DNA of 64,000 bases from Motacilla alba alba (lineage: Eukaryota > Chordata > Aves > Passeriformes > Motacillidae). Where the stretch lies: positions 3,038,001-3,102,000 of the forward strand of contig NC_052027.1 in assembly GCF_015832195.1 (NCBI RefSeq), in the 5' to 3' direction. Below the pieces are notes generated by a model that was given only the letters and a program-made list of their open reading frames with translations, was not told the DNA's origin and did no database searches. The position numbers and the translations under genes are program-made. Shown here one piece after another: positions 1-11,684 of this stretch (its first letter is position 1; each line of letters begins with the position of its first letter).

Positions 1-689
1 TGCCCTATGCAGAAAGTAAATCAACTGACTTTTTTTTCTTTTTCTTCCCTTTTTTTTCTTTTTTTTTTTCCCTGTTACCTCCCAAGGAGAGCAGCTGTGG
101 GAATTTGGTACTTTTGAGCCCACATATTCCACGCTTTAAACAAACAAGGAAGCAGCAAAGGGAGGATTTCATGGCAGAAAGATCTGTTGATCCATCAGCA
201 GATATTCAAATAAAGCTGGGAGTAGACTTTCTCCTGATCTGGGGGATTGTAAATCTCTGAGCATTAGTGAAGAAATTTTTCTGGGTGGAAGAAATAAATC
301 CTCCCAGCCCTCCATAAACCATTCAAAGGAGGCTTCTACCACTGCACACTTGCTGTTAAATTTACAGTTTTAACAGGGCTAAATATAATCTATGGCTGAT
401 GGTGGCTCTAAGCACAGAATAAGTCAGTGCTTGGAGCAGGCCATGAGCACATGGAAATGGGATCCTGCACCCCCTGTGTGCTGGGGGGGGCAGGGATGGA
501 GGAGAGGGGCCCAAATCCCACCACAGAGTGAAAACTGCAGCACCAAGTGACCCCAGAGCCCCCAGAGCAGCAGCTGCAGGGAAATCCAGGTTGGAATCAC
601 ACTGCCTGTGATCAACGAGTGTAGGGATGTGCCCCTTGTTGATGGAGTGACAAAATCATCCTTTGTCTCCTAAAAAAGGAAAAAAGCCC
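1..689. other. Unassigned noncoding sequence with a poly-T tract
   Basis: The first 75 bases carry a long interrupted T tract (about 30-72). The rest is ordinary AT-leaning vertebrate noncoding sequence. Short open frames occur on both strands, but none has splice sites or a recognisable product. Confidence 0.5.
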
Positions 690-1345
690 AGACGTTTCTC
701 TCCTCAACTGGGTAAAAAGACACCTCATAGGACCTTGTGGACTTCACCTCAAACTTAAGGATAGCCAATTGGACAGAAGGCAAAAATTCCTGCCTAAGCA
801 ATTTACTAGAAAAAGAAGAGAACAAAGAAACTAATGGCTTTTGTGAGGTGTTTTACCAGCAGCAAGAGCCTCTTGCCCTGGCTCAGTTTTTCTCTGTAAG
901 GATCTTTGTTATTTTGCCTTTTATTAAAACTTTTCTGTTTCGAGCACTGCCACAGAAGCCATCCTGCTGATTTTATGCCATCTGAGGTGACTGAGCTATC
1001 TCGGGGGTGATATAAATCGCCAAGAGCTTATGAGACCTGGCTCGAGGAGACTCACATATCACACGAGGTCCCACCAGCCCATGGAAGCCCTGGATCCTTC
1101 CTGATGGAAAAAGAGTGTAAGAACTGGACTCGAACTCGCACAATCGTGCCGCTCCGCTCTGAGGCAACAGGGGCCCAGAGCTGTGCAGCGTGTCACCCAG
1201 AGCCTAAGTCCCGGGCGAGACTCTGTCCAGTTCATGGCTGACCCAGATTTTGTCATTCGATCGCGAAATAAATTTTATACTTTGTTATTTTATAACAATT
1301 TGGCTCTCGCAAATTATTGATTCGATTTGATCGGCAATTTCATAC
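690..1345 (+). mobile_element. LTR-retroelement relic, probably the 3' end of an endogenous retrovirus
   Basis: The stretch has the parts expected of a retroviral LTR in + orientation. There is a TATA-like GATATAAAT at about 1008-1016. A CpG-rich segment follows (about 1030-1260), then AATAAA at about 1266-1271 and a T/GT-rich downstream part. A purine-rich run just before it (about 674-687) resembles a polypurine tract. The part at 700-960 reads like retroviral 3' sequence but has no intact gene. I could not fix TG...CA termini or a target-site duplication, so the borders are approximate. Its CpG density is well above its surroundings. The family is not identified. Confidence 0.42.
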
Positions 1346-1360
1346 ATAACACCAGGCAAC

Positions 1361-1697
1361 ACATCTTAACAGAACCCAGCACATTTTAACAGAATCCGGC
1401 ACATTTTAACAGAACCCAGCACATTTTAACAGAACCCGGCACATTTTAACAGAACCAGCACATTTTAACAGAACCCGGCACATCTTAACAGAACCCAGCA
1501 CATCTTAACAGAACCCAGCACATTTTAACAGAACCAGCACATTTTAACAGAACCAGCACATTTTAACAGAACCCGGCACATCTTAACAGAACCCGGCACA
1601 TTTTAACAGAACCCAGCACATCTTAACAGAACCCAGCACATCTTAACAGAACCCAGCACATTTTAACAGAACCCAGCACATTTTAACAGAACCCGGC
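1361..1697. repeat. Minisatellite, 17 tandem units of 20 or 19 bp
   Basis: There are seventeen head-to-tail copies of a 20-bp unit close to ACATTTTAACAGAACCCGGC; three copies lack one C and are 19 bp (14 x 20 + 3 x 19 = 337 bp). Variation is almost confined to two sites: T or C at unit position 5, and G or A near the end (CCGGC or CCAGC). The array starts about 15 bp after the LTR-like relic and ends where unique sequence resumes at ACACCCTG. It has no coding role. Confidence 0.93.
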
Positions 1698-4494
1698 ACA
1701 CCCTGATTCCATCTCTCACCAGCACCCCCTCCTCTCCCCGAGCTTTGCAGAACTTTCACTTTTCCATCCCTCCCCACATCTCTCTGGGAAGGCAGAAAGG
1801 TTCTTCCCCTCAGGATAAGCAGTGGCTCGCACAGCCCCAGCAGGCAGCAGCTGCTTGCAGAAATAGTGACAAAATCTTGACAAGTGGCCACCAAAAGGGA
1901 GGAAAGGTGAAGCATCTCCTCCAGGACAGAGGTTAACCCCTGATGCACCCCACATATGCAGATTTCCCAAAAGCTGAACGTGTGCAGCAGCTCTGTGTGA
2001 CCCTTCCTGCATGGAGCTGGATGGAAAGCTTGGGTTTTCCTCGTGGTAAGCAAATCCTGAGGATTTCCCAGGAGAGCAGCAAATTCTTCTTAAACGTATC
2101 TTGCTGAGTCTCTGGAAAAAAGAAGTGAGTGGTTTAAGCTACTCCTATTTTAGCTGGAACTGTAAGTTCTTCATCCAGCAGTTGCACCAAGGGATAGAGC
2201 TTCACCTCCAAATTTCTTCTGGGGGGAAGGGAAAAGTAATTATATCTTAATGGATGAAAGGGATATTTTTTCATATGTATTATAAGTTCATGGAGCTGTC
2301 TGGCAGGAGCAGGCATGGAGTGCAAGGTCTGCCCCAATTCCAAGAGGAGTCCATCAGGGTCTGGTTTTATTAAGTTTAACACCAACTATATTTCTTATGG
2401 AGTTATTTTCCTCTCCAAGGATAATTTGTCAGAATCAGACAGGCTATTCATTTCTGCTCGCTTGTAAATGCCTGGTGTGTGCTCCAGCACCCTCTCCTGA
2501 AGTACAGGGAGCTCATTAAAACACCCAAAAGTCTTATTAATTACTAAATAATATTCAACTTTTTTTTTCCCCCATATTAATATTTAGAAATAAAATTATT
2601 TTCTCCCTCTTTACTTGCCAGAATGCATTTTAATGGTCAGTCATGCACCTTGTACAGCTCCATTCCCTAATTCTGGATTACAGAATTAGAATATTAAGCA
2701 CTATTTGATCATCACAGGAACTTCCTCAACTTCTGGATCCTCAGTGATGCTCTGAGATCCCAATACAGGCTTTCATTTTCTGTCTCTGGATGAGTTCTAC
2801 TTCCCAAGAGGTTTAGGCAACAGATTCTAGGGTTGTCAAATGCTCTCTGCCTTCCTAACAGGAATTAATTTGCTCTTTAATTAAACAGATAAATAACCCC
2901 CACATTTACTGCTGCAGTATTTTTCCTCTCAGAGTCGTGGCTGTCAGGCTTCTGTCAGCACCTCATGTTTAAAATCAGAATTTTCTCTGCTGAAGGGAGA
3001 CCACTGAGCTCCTCTTTAAACAGACTCCAGCTTAGGTTAGTCCAGACTGTCTGAACAAATCAACTGGTCCTCACTCGGATGTAACTCATGAGGTGAAATG
3101 AATAGGGAACAACATCAGTGAATGGCAGACTTTTAAAAGACTTTATTATTCAACATAAACTGCTTTTATTGTTAGTTCAAGGATAGGAGAATCATCATTT
3201 ACAGAAGGCAAAGCTTAAAAAGTTCCTTTTCCTCTGAATTCACTGAAAACTTCATCTCTGTAACTCAGCAGACAATACAGAGCAACTTTTTCCAAAGCTC
3301 TAATCCTGCAAAAATCCTTTCCTAGATTTCCCAGAAAGGTCCTATCCTAGATTCACAAAATCAGTGGTTTTCACAAGGAATGAAATCCCCATTTCCACCC
3401 AAGAGGAAAATTCCCTTCAATGGTTTTGAGATTAACATTGATCCCAACCCACAGAGGGATGGTAAATGTGTGTGCACATCTTACTGAGCTCAGCCTAAAC
3501 CAAAACCTGCAGGTACTGCTCACAAGTTTAAAACCCTCATCTAAATGTGATTTTTAAGACCAAGGTGATTGTTAATTTGGACTATATCCAGTTAACCTAA
3601 GTTTAAATATATGGGGTCAAACAACTCAAATTTTTATCCAAGACTAACTTTTAATCTTCCACTCTTTCAATCCAAACAGCTGCAGAGTCAGCACTTGCCC
3701 ACTGGAAATAGGGAACAAAATTTCCAGAGAAAGTTTTGATAGTAAAACATCATTTTAAATCCTTTGTTCACAATACCCTTCAAAAATTCTGCTGAGCACA
3801 GGGGTGTGAGACAGCCTGGCAGCCAGGAGGTTAATCTGGTTTGTAGACACAGTCATGTGCTGGGATGGCAGGAATAAAGCTGATTAGAGAACATTAATTG
3901 GCCCCTATCTTAACGAGGAGGGAGATTTGCCACGGAGTGGAATGTCCTCTGGATGCTGCCCTGAATTTATGACACAACCCTGGCTGTAAATGCTACAAAA
4001 CCAAACTGTCAGAACTGAAGTTTGATTTGAGGGCTCCGATCCCTTTGTTTGCCTACAAAGCTCTGGGTAAACTGTAGCACTGAGGAAATAAATAATGAAT
4101 TCTGCCAATTAATAATTCATCCTCTTGCTTGATCTCACTATTTCACATCCAGTGACCTACCTGGCCTCCTCTAAGACTACAAAGATTCGCCTCCAGCAAA
4201 TGTCTTTTAATGGTTGCTTTTACCTCTTGTTTACCAGGATTGTTGACCCCAGTCACATCCCATAATGTAATTTTAATGGTGACTTTGTAATCAAAGAGTG
4301 TGTCTTGGAGGGAGCTGCAGCTGAGGCTCAGAGCAGCTCCCAAAGCAGCTCTGCCTGGATGCTTCCCTTGGATCCAGCAGGATTTAATGTTGGGGACACT
4401 GAGCATCCCCAGCCTGCTGATTCCAGTGAGACTCACACCAAATCAGAAATATTCCCCCAAAACCTGTCCCAAAAGTGGCCTAAAGGAGGAGACC
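1698..4494. other. Noncoding sequence, no gene recognised
   Basis: The region is AT-leaning with short homopolymers, for example a T/C run near 2560. A minus-strand open frame at about 2134-2383 has a protein-like composition, but it opens on TTG just after a stop and has no donor, acceptor or family match that I can see. I see no CR1 or LTR in this interval. Confidence 0.5.
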
Positions 4495-4779
4495 TGGTTT
4501 TTTAAGTTCTTCTGAGCCTTCTGATGTTTACATTCTTGTAACAAACTTTCTCATGCACTTCGTGTAAATAACTGATTGCTTTGCATTCTTTTATGGAGGA
4601 GGAGAAATGTGATGGACTGTTGGTTTGTCCAGTGTCATTGGAGAGGTGGCACTGTCACCCTCCAATCCACTGTCACTTTTGGAAATCTGTAAATGTTGGA
4701 GTCAGAAATGAAACTCTCTCTTTTTTTACCTTGGAGAGTCCAGTGTACACATCACTTTATTTTGTGTCCTCGTGCGACA
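4495..4779 (+). mobile_element. Solo LTR, family B, copy 1
   Basis: This element is the same as the one at 11685-11973. They share, in order, a TTCTTCT(G/A)AGCC start, the GATGTTTACATT block, GTAAATAA.TGATTG, the GGAGGAGGAGA block, GGAGAGGTGGCA and a final TTTTGTGTC. It starts with TG (4495) and ends with CA (4779). GAGAC (4489-4493) and GGGAC (4780-4784) flank it, four of five bases matching and separated from the LTR start by one base, so they are an imperfect target duplication. No internal retroviral sequence adjoins it, so it is a solo LTR. The two dispersed copies and their termini are seen directly; assignment to an ERV-L-like class is inferred from the probable 5-bp duplication. Confidence 0.78.
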
Positions 4780-4874
4780 GGGACATTCTGTTCGGGGCAG
4801 AGCAGATCTGGGTGACAACCACCCAGTCTGGATCTGCCCATGGAGTCTGACTGGGGCTCACATCCCAAACACCA

Positions 4875-4942
4875 GGGAATCATGGAATATTTTAGGTTGG
4901 AAAAACCCTAAAAGACCACTGAGCCCAACCTCAGCACTGCCC
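4875..4942 (-). mobile_element. CR1 LINE fragment, 3'-terminal part, split by an LTR
   Basis: It begins with the hallmark reverse-complement CR1 tail (AATCATGGAAT, then a GGTTGGAAAAACC motif) and runs toward the element's 5' side. It breaks at 4942 and resumes at 5334. The last six bases, CTGCCC, are the target site duplicated by the inserted LTR. Confidence 0.82.
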
Positions 4943-5333
4943 TGTCCCCATGATATTTTATGAAAATCCCTTTGCCAGGATTCTTTCTCCTGAGAAGCTG
5001 AGAAGCCTCAGAGGAAAAGAAAAACAATGATTATCTGCTGCTGTGGAATGCAATGGGTGCATCTTGGATTGGTCTATGTGAGTTGTTTCTACTTGATGAC
5101 CAATCACTGGTCCAGCTGTGTCAAGGCTCTGAGCAGTCCCCAGCCTTTGTTATCATTCCTTTCTACTCCTTTCCAGCCTTCTGAGGAATTCTTTCTCTCT
5201 ATTCTTTTAGCATAGTTTTAGTACAGCATTTTTAATATAATATATATCATAAAATAATAAATCAGCCTTCTGAAACATGGAGTCGAGATTCTTGTCTCTT
5301 CCCTCGTCCTGGGGACCCTCAAACACAGCCACA
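4943..5333 (+). mobile_element. Solo LTR, family A, copy 1, nested in a CR1
   Basis: The element begins TGTCCCC and ends CCACA, so it has TG...CA termini, and perfect 6-bp direct repeats CTGCCC flank it (4937-4942 and 5334-5339). It is related to the LTR at 61598-62012. Shared blocks include AAATCCCTT, the GAAGCTGAGAAGCCTCAGAG segment, GAGTTGTTT, ATCATAAAATAAT and GCCTTCTGA followed by GGAGTC. An AAATAATAAAT stretch may hold the polyadenylation signal. The 6-bp duplication fits an ERV class II (ERVK-like) integrase. Only one LTR is present, so the provirus was probably lost by LTR-LTR recombination. Confidence 0.86.
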
Positions 5334-5487
5334 CTGCCCCTGTCCCCAAGTGCCACATCCACACCTCTGTTAACCCCCTGCAGGGATGGGGACTCCACCA
5401 CTCCCTGGGCAGCTGCGCCAGGGCTGGACAAACCTTCCCATGAAGAAACTTTTCCTAAAATCCAATTTAAATCTCTCCTCACACAAG
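5334..5487 (-). mobile_element. CR1 LINE fragment continued beyond the nested LTR
   Basis: This continues the CR1 that starts at 4875. It contains the reverse-complement CR1 segments AAGTGCCACATCCACA, GGGATGGGGACTCCACCAC, CTGGGCAG and AACTTTTCCTAAAATCCAAT. Order and orientation match the left part, so the LTR split a pre-existing CR1. Confidence 0.83.
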
Positions 5488-7800
5488 GGATTTGACTTCA
5501 TGATGCTTTTTTTTTTTTTGAGGCTGGCTGGGGGCAGGTGATGCCTGATGTCACCATCTCTTAAAAAATTAAGTCTCTGAGTGCCAACCTACACATCAGG
5601 GTTTGTGGCATTCACAAAATGACAGGAGTAGGAATAATAGTCTCAGCTGTAAATTTAATTATTCCTGTTGTGCCAATAGTTACTCTTACACACACCTAGG
5701 AGAGGCAATGATATCTACAGAGGAATTTCAGGAAGAAAGTTGATAAATAGTGAAGATTTGAACAGGAAACCCTTATGTCTATGTTCTCTTAAATAGAGTT
5801 TAAAAATTATCTCCAAAGTTAGAGCACAGCAGCAATAAACTACTCTGAAATTAAGTGATAGCCCTAAGAAACCTGGAGTAAACACTACCCAGAAAGAAAT
5901 TGATTCAGTCTTTGAAAGGAAATTACAGTTATGAATTAATTTTTGTTGATAAAAACTATTTTGCTTGACAGCTTGCTGAGGTTCTTATAAATATACAGTT
6001 CAGGGAAAAAAATATGAGGAAAGAAATCCTGTATACAGTAGAAAACTTTCTTTGGAAAGGATGAGTTTATTCACGTATATGTGTGCATGTATACGTTGCT
6101 CTTGTGACCCCTACGCAGCCATGTGTTTCCAACTCTGATTATTTATCCACAAATATTCTGAATTTCTGCAGAGTAGACAACAATCCCCTGCAAATGTGAA
6201 AACCTCTGGATTTGAGCAACTTTTAGTGCTACTGATTGGATTTCTTTGGTGAGAGAAAATGAGAAATCAGGAGAAGGAGCAACTTCTAGAGCTTTCTATC
6301 TCAGCCTGCTCAAACCTGATTAAAAAAAAAAAGCTGGTTTTCCTCTCAGGAGGAAAGCTGCAGGAGATCCTGCAGTTCTCAGGGAGCACAGTCTCCTTTG
6401 GAGATCTGCTCTGGTCCTTCAGCACTGGGTCTGCCCACCGGGACAAGCAGTGGGGACGCTGCGTGCACCATCTCAGCAATTTAATTACCACCAAATTACT
6501 CATTTAATCAGGACATCAGCTTGAGACACAAAAAGAAAATAGGTTCTGTGTTTTCCCCTTCCTCCCCACATCTCCAGGATCCACTGATGAATGCAGGAGG
6601 TGCCGAGGTGATAATAGTTGTTAGTTCATGCTGTGCAAAAGCTTCATTAAGCTTGTGCTGAGCTCTGTTGGTAAATCCCTCCCTGCCATCCATCAGCAGA
6701 TAGCTCGAATCTGCTCCAGATATTGATCAGCCTGTTCTGCTGAGAGCTGAGCTCCTCAAAATCCCATCTATTCCTCCTCACCGTACCCCAGTGAAGGAGA
6801 AAGGTGCTTTTTTTACCCTTCCAGAGGCCAGCCAGCTCCTGAATCTCAACTACTTCCTGAGTAACACTGGAGATGCAAGGAAAGCTGTTTTCTAAAGCCA
6901 TACAGGAAGTTTTGGACAGAACTGGGAAAGAAACAAAATCTTCCTGGTCCCAGCCCTGCATCCTAAGCAGTGACCTGTTTTCCCCCTGCTTCACAAGGAC
7001 AGGGTTTTAGCAGGAGCACAAAGCAATCCTTTTTTTTTATTTTTTTGGTTCAGTCTCAGGGTCATAAATCACTGAAGCATTTGGGAATGAAGCAGTAACC
7101 AGAACAAAATCCAACCCTGTATTTTTGATAACTTTATGGCCAGAGCTGTGACTCAGCCGTGGAGTGAGCTCCCCTTGACTCGCTCCAGGTGCTCTCCTTG
7201 CCTCCCCATTCCCAAGGAAAAGCTTCTTCCCTTTCCCACCAATCCTGCAGTTGGCCAAGGGATCTGTGCAGCCTCTCTGGGGATCCTGGATCAGCCTCTC
7301 CATGCTGGGAGCAGAGCAGATGGAGCAGGGAACACCCTGTGCCCTGAGCAGGGCTCGTGGTTTTCCCTGCAAAATCTGCCCAGCCAAGGCAGGCGTGAGA
7401 TTAAACCCAGCTCTCACAGGTGGGAATGGGTAAACAAGGTGCAGAGCAAAAAAAAAAGATAAGGCAATCCTGGTTTTCTGCTTGACTTTGTTGCCTAAAT
7501 TGCTTTATCAGGTGAACTAAAGCATAAAGGAGAGAAAAGAAAAATAGAACAGGGAAAACATTATTTGTTTTTCCTTGCTCTTTCTCACCAAAGTGAAGAA
7601 TTCAGCTGCGTGCCATGCTTTGGAGGGATGAATTTCACAGTCCTGCTCCAGGAATAATAAACTCTTCTTTCCTCTCTACACTCTGTGTCTCTACTTAAGC
7701 AATAATTCAGTAGTTGCTTATGCAGAATAAAGAGAAACAAATGTTCAAATTCTCTCCCTGTTGGAAAATAATGAAACCCAACCTCATGTCTGAGAAGACT
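5488..7800. other. Noncoding sequence, no gene recognised
   Basis: Mostly AT-leaning unique sequence with a T11 run near 5509 and a T-rich run at about 7030. The open frames at about 6260-6510 and 7040-7460 lack splice context or a protein family signature. I see no transposable element. Confidence 0.5.
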
Positions 7801-8245
7801 GTTCCAATCCCATCATCTGTGTGTTCCAATCCCATCATCTCTGTGTCCCCAGCATTATCTGTGTGTTCCAATCCCATCATCTCTGTGTCCCCAGCATTAT
7901 CTGTGTGTTCCAATCCCATCATCTGTGTGTTCCAATCCCATCATCTCTGTGTTCCAATCCCATCATCTCTGTGTCCCCAGCATTATCTGTGTGTTCCAAT
8001 CCCATCATCTGTGTGTTCCAATCCCATCATCTGTATGTTCCAATCCCATCATCTCTGTGTCCCCATCATTATCTCTGTGTTCCAATCCCATCATCTCTGT
8101 GTTCCAATCCCATCATCTGTGTGTTCCAATCCCATCATCTGTGTGTTCTAATCCCATCATCTGTGTGTCCCCAGCATCATCTGTGTGTTCCAATCCCATC
8201 ATCTGTGTGTTCCAATCCCACCATCTCTGTGTCCCCAGCACTCCC
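7801..8245. repeat. Minisatellite with two interspersed unit types (22 bp and 20 bp)
   Basis: Twenty full units plus a partial one run head to tail. Fifteen are 22-bp A units (GTTCCAATCCCATCATCT plus a GTGT, CTGT or GTAT ending). Five are 20-bp B units (GTCCCCAGCATTATCT plus GTGT or CTGT), at 7845, 7887, 7973, 8059 and 8167. A truncated B begins at 8231. Four of the five full B units follow an A unit ending CTGT, so the array is built from higher-order blocks (A...A' B). It has no stops in three + frames, which gives spurious proteins rich in SHHLCV and SNPII. Confidence 0.95.
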
Positions 8246-10870
8246 TGCTCTGGTCCTGTGGAGCAGGACAGCAATAAAAGTCAGGTGTTCTGCTTGTGCT
8301 GAGGAGGCCAATTGCACTTTGAGTGGGTTGATGAGGGAGTGGGCACTTCTTCTGGCTTTATATTTGGGTGAAAGAACATTTTTGGGTGGTCTTTTTGTTG
8401 GTTTTGGATTTTCTATTTATTTTTTTAATAGCAATTCAGTGAGATGCTGCTCCAGCTCCATCTCCTCAAAGGACAGCATTCCCAACTTTGCTTTCTCCCT
8501 GGCAGTGCTCATGGCCCAGCTCTCCCACCCTGCTCACACACTCCCTGTCCTCCCCTCCCAAAGTGATGGGCACTGGCTGTGTCTGGGTGCAGACTGCAGG
8601 CACCACGAGCTGCCCAAATGTCCCAGCATCAGGGGGACCTGAGACATGACCTGCTCTCTTCTGAAGTTGACTTCCAGCCTCAGTTCACGTTGTATCTTAT
8701 TACTAACGTGGTTATGGCTGTTTCTTCCTTTTATTTAATCTGCTTCTGGCCCCTGCAGCAGAATTTCAGCATTGTTTGCAATGAGGAAATAAAGCTTTGA
8801 TCCAATCATAATCTCCTGTAAAAATTTCCAGTGCAGGGATGCGCATCCCAGCTCAGCTCTCCTGTGAGCCATCAGAGGTTAAACATCAACATCTGCTTCA
8901 ACTGACAAGATTAATCCTCTGCTTCAATCTCACCTTGTGTTTTATTAAAAAAAAAAAAAATCCAGATTTTCACGCTATGCAAAAATCCTCCTCTTGCAGG
9001 AAGTAGATTGCATTTCTCTTTTCCTAACGACAGTCACTAGTTTGTATGAACCATTAGCAGCTCCATCAGATCATTTTTCCATGATAACCCGGGTGTTTAT
9101 GATAACCACGGGGGTTTTGCAGGAGTAACAATATAAGTACAGTGATAAAACTTGGATAAAACCAAAACATTATCACCCACTTAGGAAATTCTCAGGAAAA
9201 CCTTTGTTGTAGGGATGGGACAATCAGGATATTACACGTCAGGTCCTTCAGGATGGGGGTCTTTGTGCTGGTACAAGGGATTGGATTGGGAATTCAAAGC
9301 TCATCTGTCTAGGATTTAATTCAGATCTTATATTTTTTTCAAAGGAATATTTTAGGAATTGATCTTTTCAAGGAACAGAATTTGAAGACTACTTTTCTTT
9401 ATCCAAACCCAGGAAATTTCCCTAAGAGTCAAAGATGGCTATGGGTCGATATTACCTGGCCATACAAAGAAGAAACAACTGCTCCACATGGAAAAATCCT
9501 CAATATCAGACTTTAGGAACATGGCTAAGACATGGATATTCTCCATATGATGGTCATCTGGATGGCAGCTGCCATCCCCAGCCTTACTCTTCTCCCTTCC
9601 TTTACATGGTACTTTAAATACTTGCTGCACTATATTTGGCACCTTTTACAGATTTCCCCATAGATCTTCAGATTCAGCATTTCCATTGGCTGGATGTTGA
9701 GTGTAAACACATTAATCATCCTGCATCATCCCACATCCAGTTGCAGGATATTCACTATTCTGTAGAGTTAATGCTTCTTCAGATGCAAAAGTGAAAACAT
9801 GTAAGAACATTTAACTTTGATTAATTAAACTGTATTAATTTAACAGATGGTGTGCTGTGACACCCACCAGGCTGAGGTTTAGATTTGTGATACTTTAAAG
9901 AGGGATCACTGCCTCTGTTTTGGTATAAATTCTGAATCTCTGCACAGCCAGCAGATGTTCAACTCGGGGTTTTTTTCCTCCCCCATTTTGTTTTGCCTTC
10001 AATTCATGGTTGGCAAGTCCAGGGACTTCCAGGGGGTTGACACTGCTGCCTGATGAATCTGAGTCCTTGGTAAGGAGCCCTCTCTCATTGTGTGCAAACA
10101 AATCCTCATCTTTAAGTAGCAAAGCAGAAGAATTTAGTGGTGAACCCCCTTTCTCCTAATGAAGTGTTAATTAGTGGAGTGAACCCTGCTGTATATTGGT
10201 TATTTTAAGAGGAAGCAGCCAAGAGTTCAAATATTTCTTATGAAAAAAAAAAAAAGAATTTAGAAAGAAGCAAGATTTTAACTTTACAACCCTCTCAGAG
10301 GGACTGTCATAACAAATTTCTTATTCTTGTCTTGATCCACACCTATGCTCATGCTGAAGCCCTGTGGTAGAAATCATATCTTACACTTATATAGTTACGA
10401 TTTTCTCCTCCAGAAACAGCCAGAGTTGGATTTCTCCAGGGTGCATCGATGTGCTAATATCCTGTATTTCCAATGACCTGTGCAACACAACCAAAAATTA
10501 GCAGATTTTATTTATTTGAGTCTCTCTACCCTGCTTTTCCCACTGCTGTGACATCATGTAGTAACTGCCTACAGTTACAGCTTTTGGGACTCTGCTTGAG
10601 CAGCCTGAAGCTTCCCCAAGCACTCCTGATCTCCAGGAAGCAGAGTTTGCTCTTTATTATCATTCCTGATTGCAATGACTTCCACAGAGTAAACATCTCT
10701 GCTGAGATTTCTTTTTCTCCCACTTCCTGTTCCATCAGAGGTTTCTAGAGGGTTTTGAGTATTTTTGTTTTGGCACAGGATTAGGGCTGAGTTGGGAGCA
10801 AGAGTATTGGGTTCCCCTGTGGGACACTCACATCCTTCCACCACAGATTTTCTGCTTGTCAAGAAAAGAT
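8246..10870. other. Noncoding sequence, no gene recognised
   Basis: AT-leaning unique sequence with A runs at about 8947-8960 and 10243-10255. Sequence composition changes little across it. I see no splice-supported exon or known repeat. Confidence 0.5.
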
Positions 10871-10871
10871 C

Positions 10872-11022
10872 TCTCCAAAGAGTTTGGGGATGCCCCATCC
10901 CTGGAAACACTCAGGGCCAGGTTGGAAGTGTCTCTGAGCAACCTGGGCTGCTTGAACCTGTCCCTCCATGGAAAGATGGTTTTTAAAGGTCCCTTCCAGC
11001 TCAAACCATGCTGTGATCTGTA
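10872..11022 (+). mobile_element. CR1 LINE 3'-end fragment
   Basis: It matches the CR1 3' end in order: GGGGATGCCCCATCCCTGGAA, CAGGGCCAGGTTGGA, GCTGCTTGAACCTGTCCCTCC and the terminal AAAGGTCCCTTCCAGCTCAAACCATGCTGTGATCTG. It is 5'-truncated and noncoding. Confidence 0.85.
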
Positions 11023-11684
11023 ATTATTATCCTGAGCATTTTGGGGAATTCAAGGCATATAAGATGGACAGGTTTCTTACCCCTTCTTACCTTTGAATAA
11101 CAGATTTATTCACTGACTGTGTGAATGTGCTAGAAAAGTGAAGCAATGAAATAATGGCCTCACTGGGAGGGAGAGAAGGGAGGGATGAAGTCACACATGT
11201 GATTAAACCCATGGATTTGCAGGGAAGAACGATGTTGGATTGATGCCTTTTCTTTGGTTCCGGAATTAAGAGCCAGACACAGTTAAGGGATTTTTTTTAC
11301 TTTGGTATTTAACAAGGATCTTTATGGTGCAACACTTCACCAAGGTGGAACACACTGAAATCTATGCACATGCTAGATCATGTGTACAATTTGACAGACT
11401 TTGCAAATTAGCATATTTAACAAAGAAGCTCCAGTGAGAGGCTTGAATGAACAGTGTGTGTCTTTCTATCTCAAACGATTTCCCTTTAGAGGAAAAAGTT
11501 TACAGGATGTGTTTTGAGGGAACTTTGGTTTTTCAAGACACTGTAAAGCTTTTTGGCTTTCAACTTTGAGGCCTTTAGGGTGTTTGGTCCTCTGGCCTAA
11601 CAGAATACCAGGATTATGCTGAAATATCAGATTTAAGGAATTGCAAGTATGCATGCTAAGGGTACTGAGAATACATAAGAGGTA
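11023..11684. other. Noncoding sequence, no gene recognised
   Basis: Unique AT-leaning sequence lying between a CR1 tail and an LTR. GAGGT at 11679-11683 is the left target duplication of the LTR that follows. Confidence 0.5.

Noticed and set aside
985..1140. tRNA-like boxes on the minus strand (GAGTTCGAGTCC and TAGCTCAG)
   Set aside because: They occur in the wrong order and spacing for a tRNA or a tRNA-derived SINE, and lie within the LTR-like relic.
1361..1697. Possible CRISPR-like array
   Set aside because: The repeats are contiguous without spacers and the context is a vertebrate genome; it is a minisatellite.
2134..2383. Minus-strand frame with protein-like composition (about 83 codons)
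   Set aside because: It starts on TTG immediately after a stop, lacks a convincing splice donor and matches no family I know.
7714..8642. Long + strand open frames of 125-273 codons rich in SHHLCV and SNPII
   Set aside because: They are read through the 22/20-bp minisatellite in all three frames, so openness reflects a stop-free unit rather than coding.
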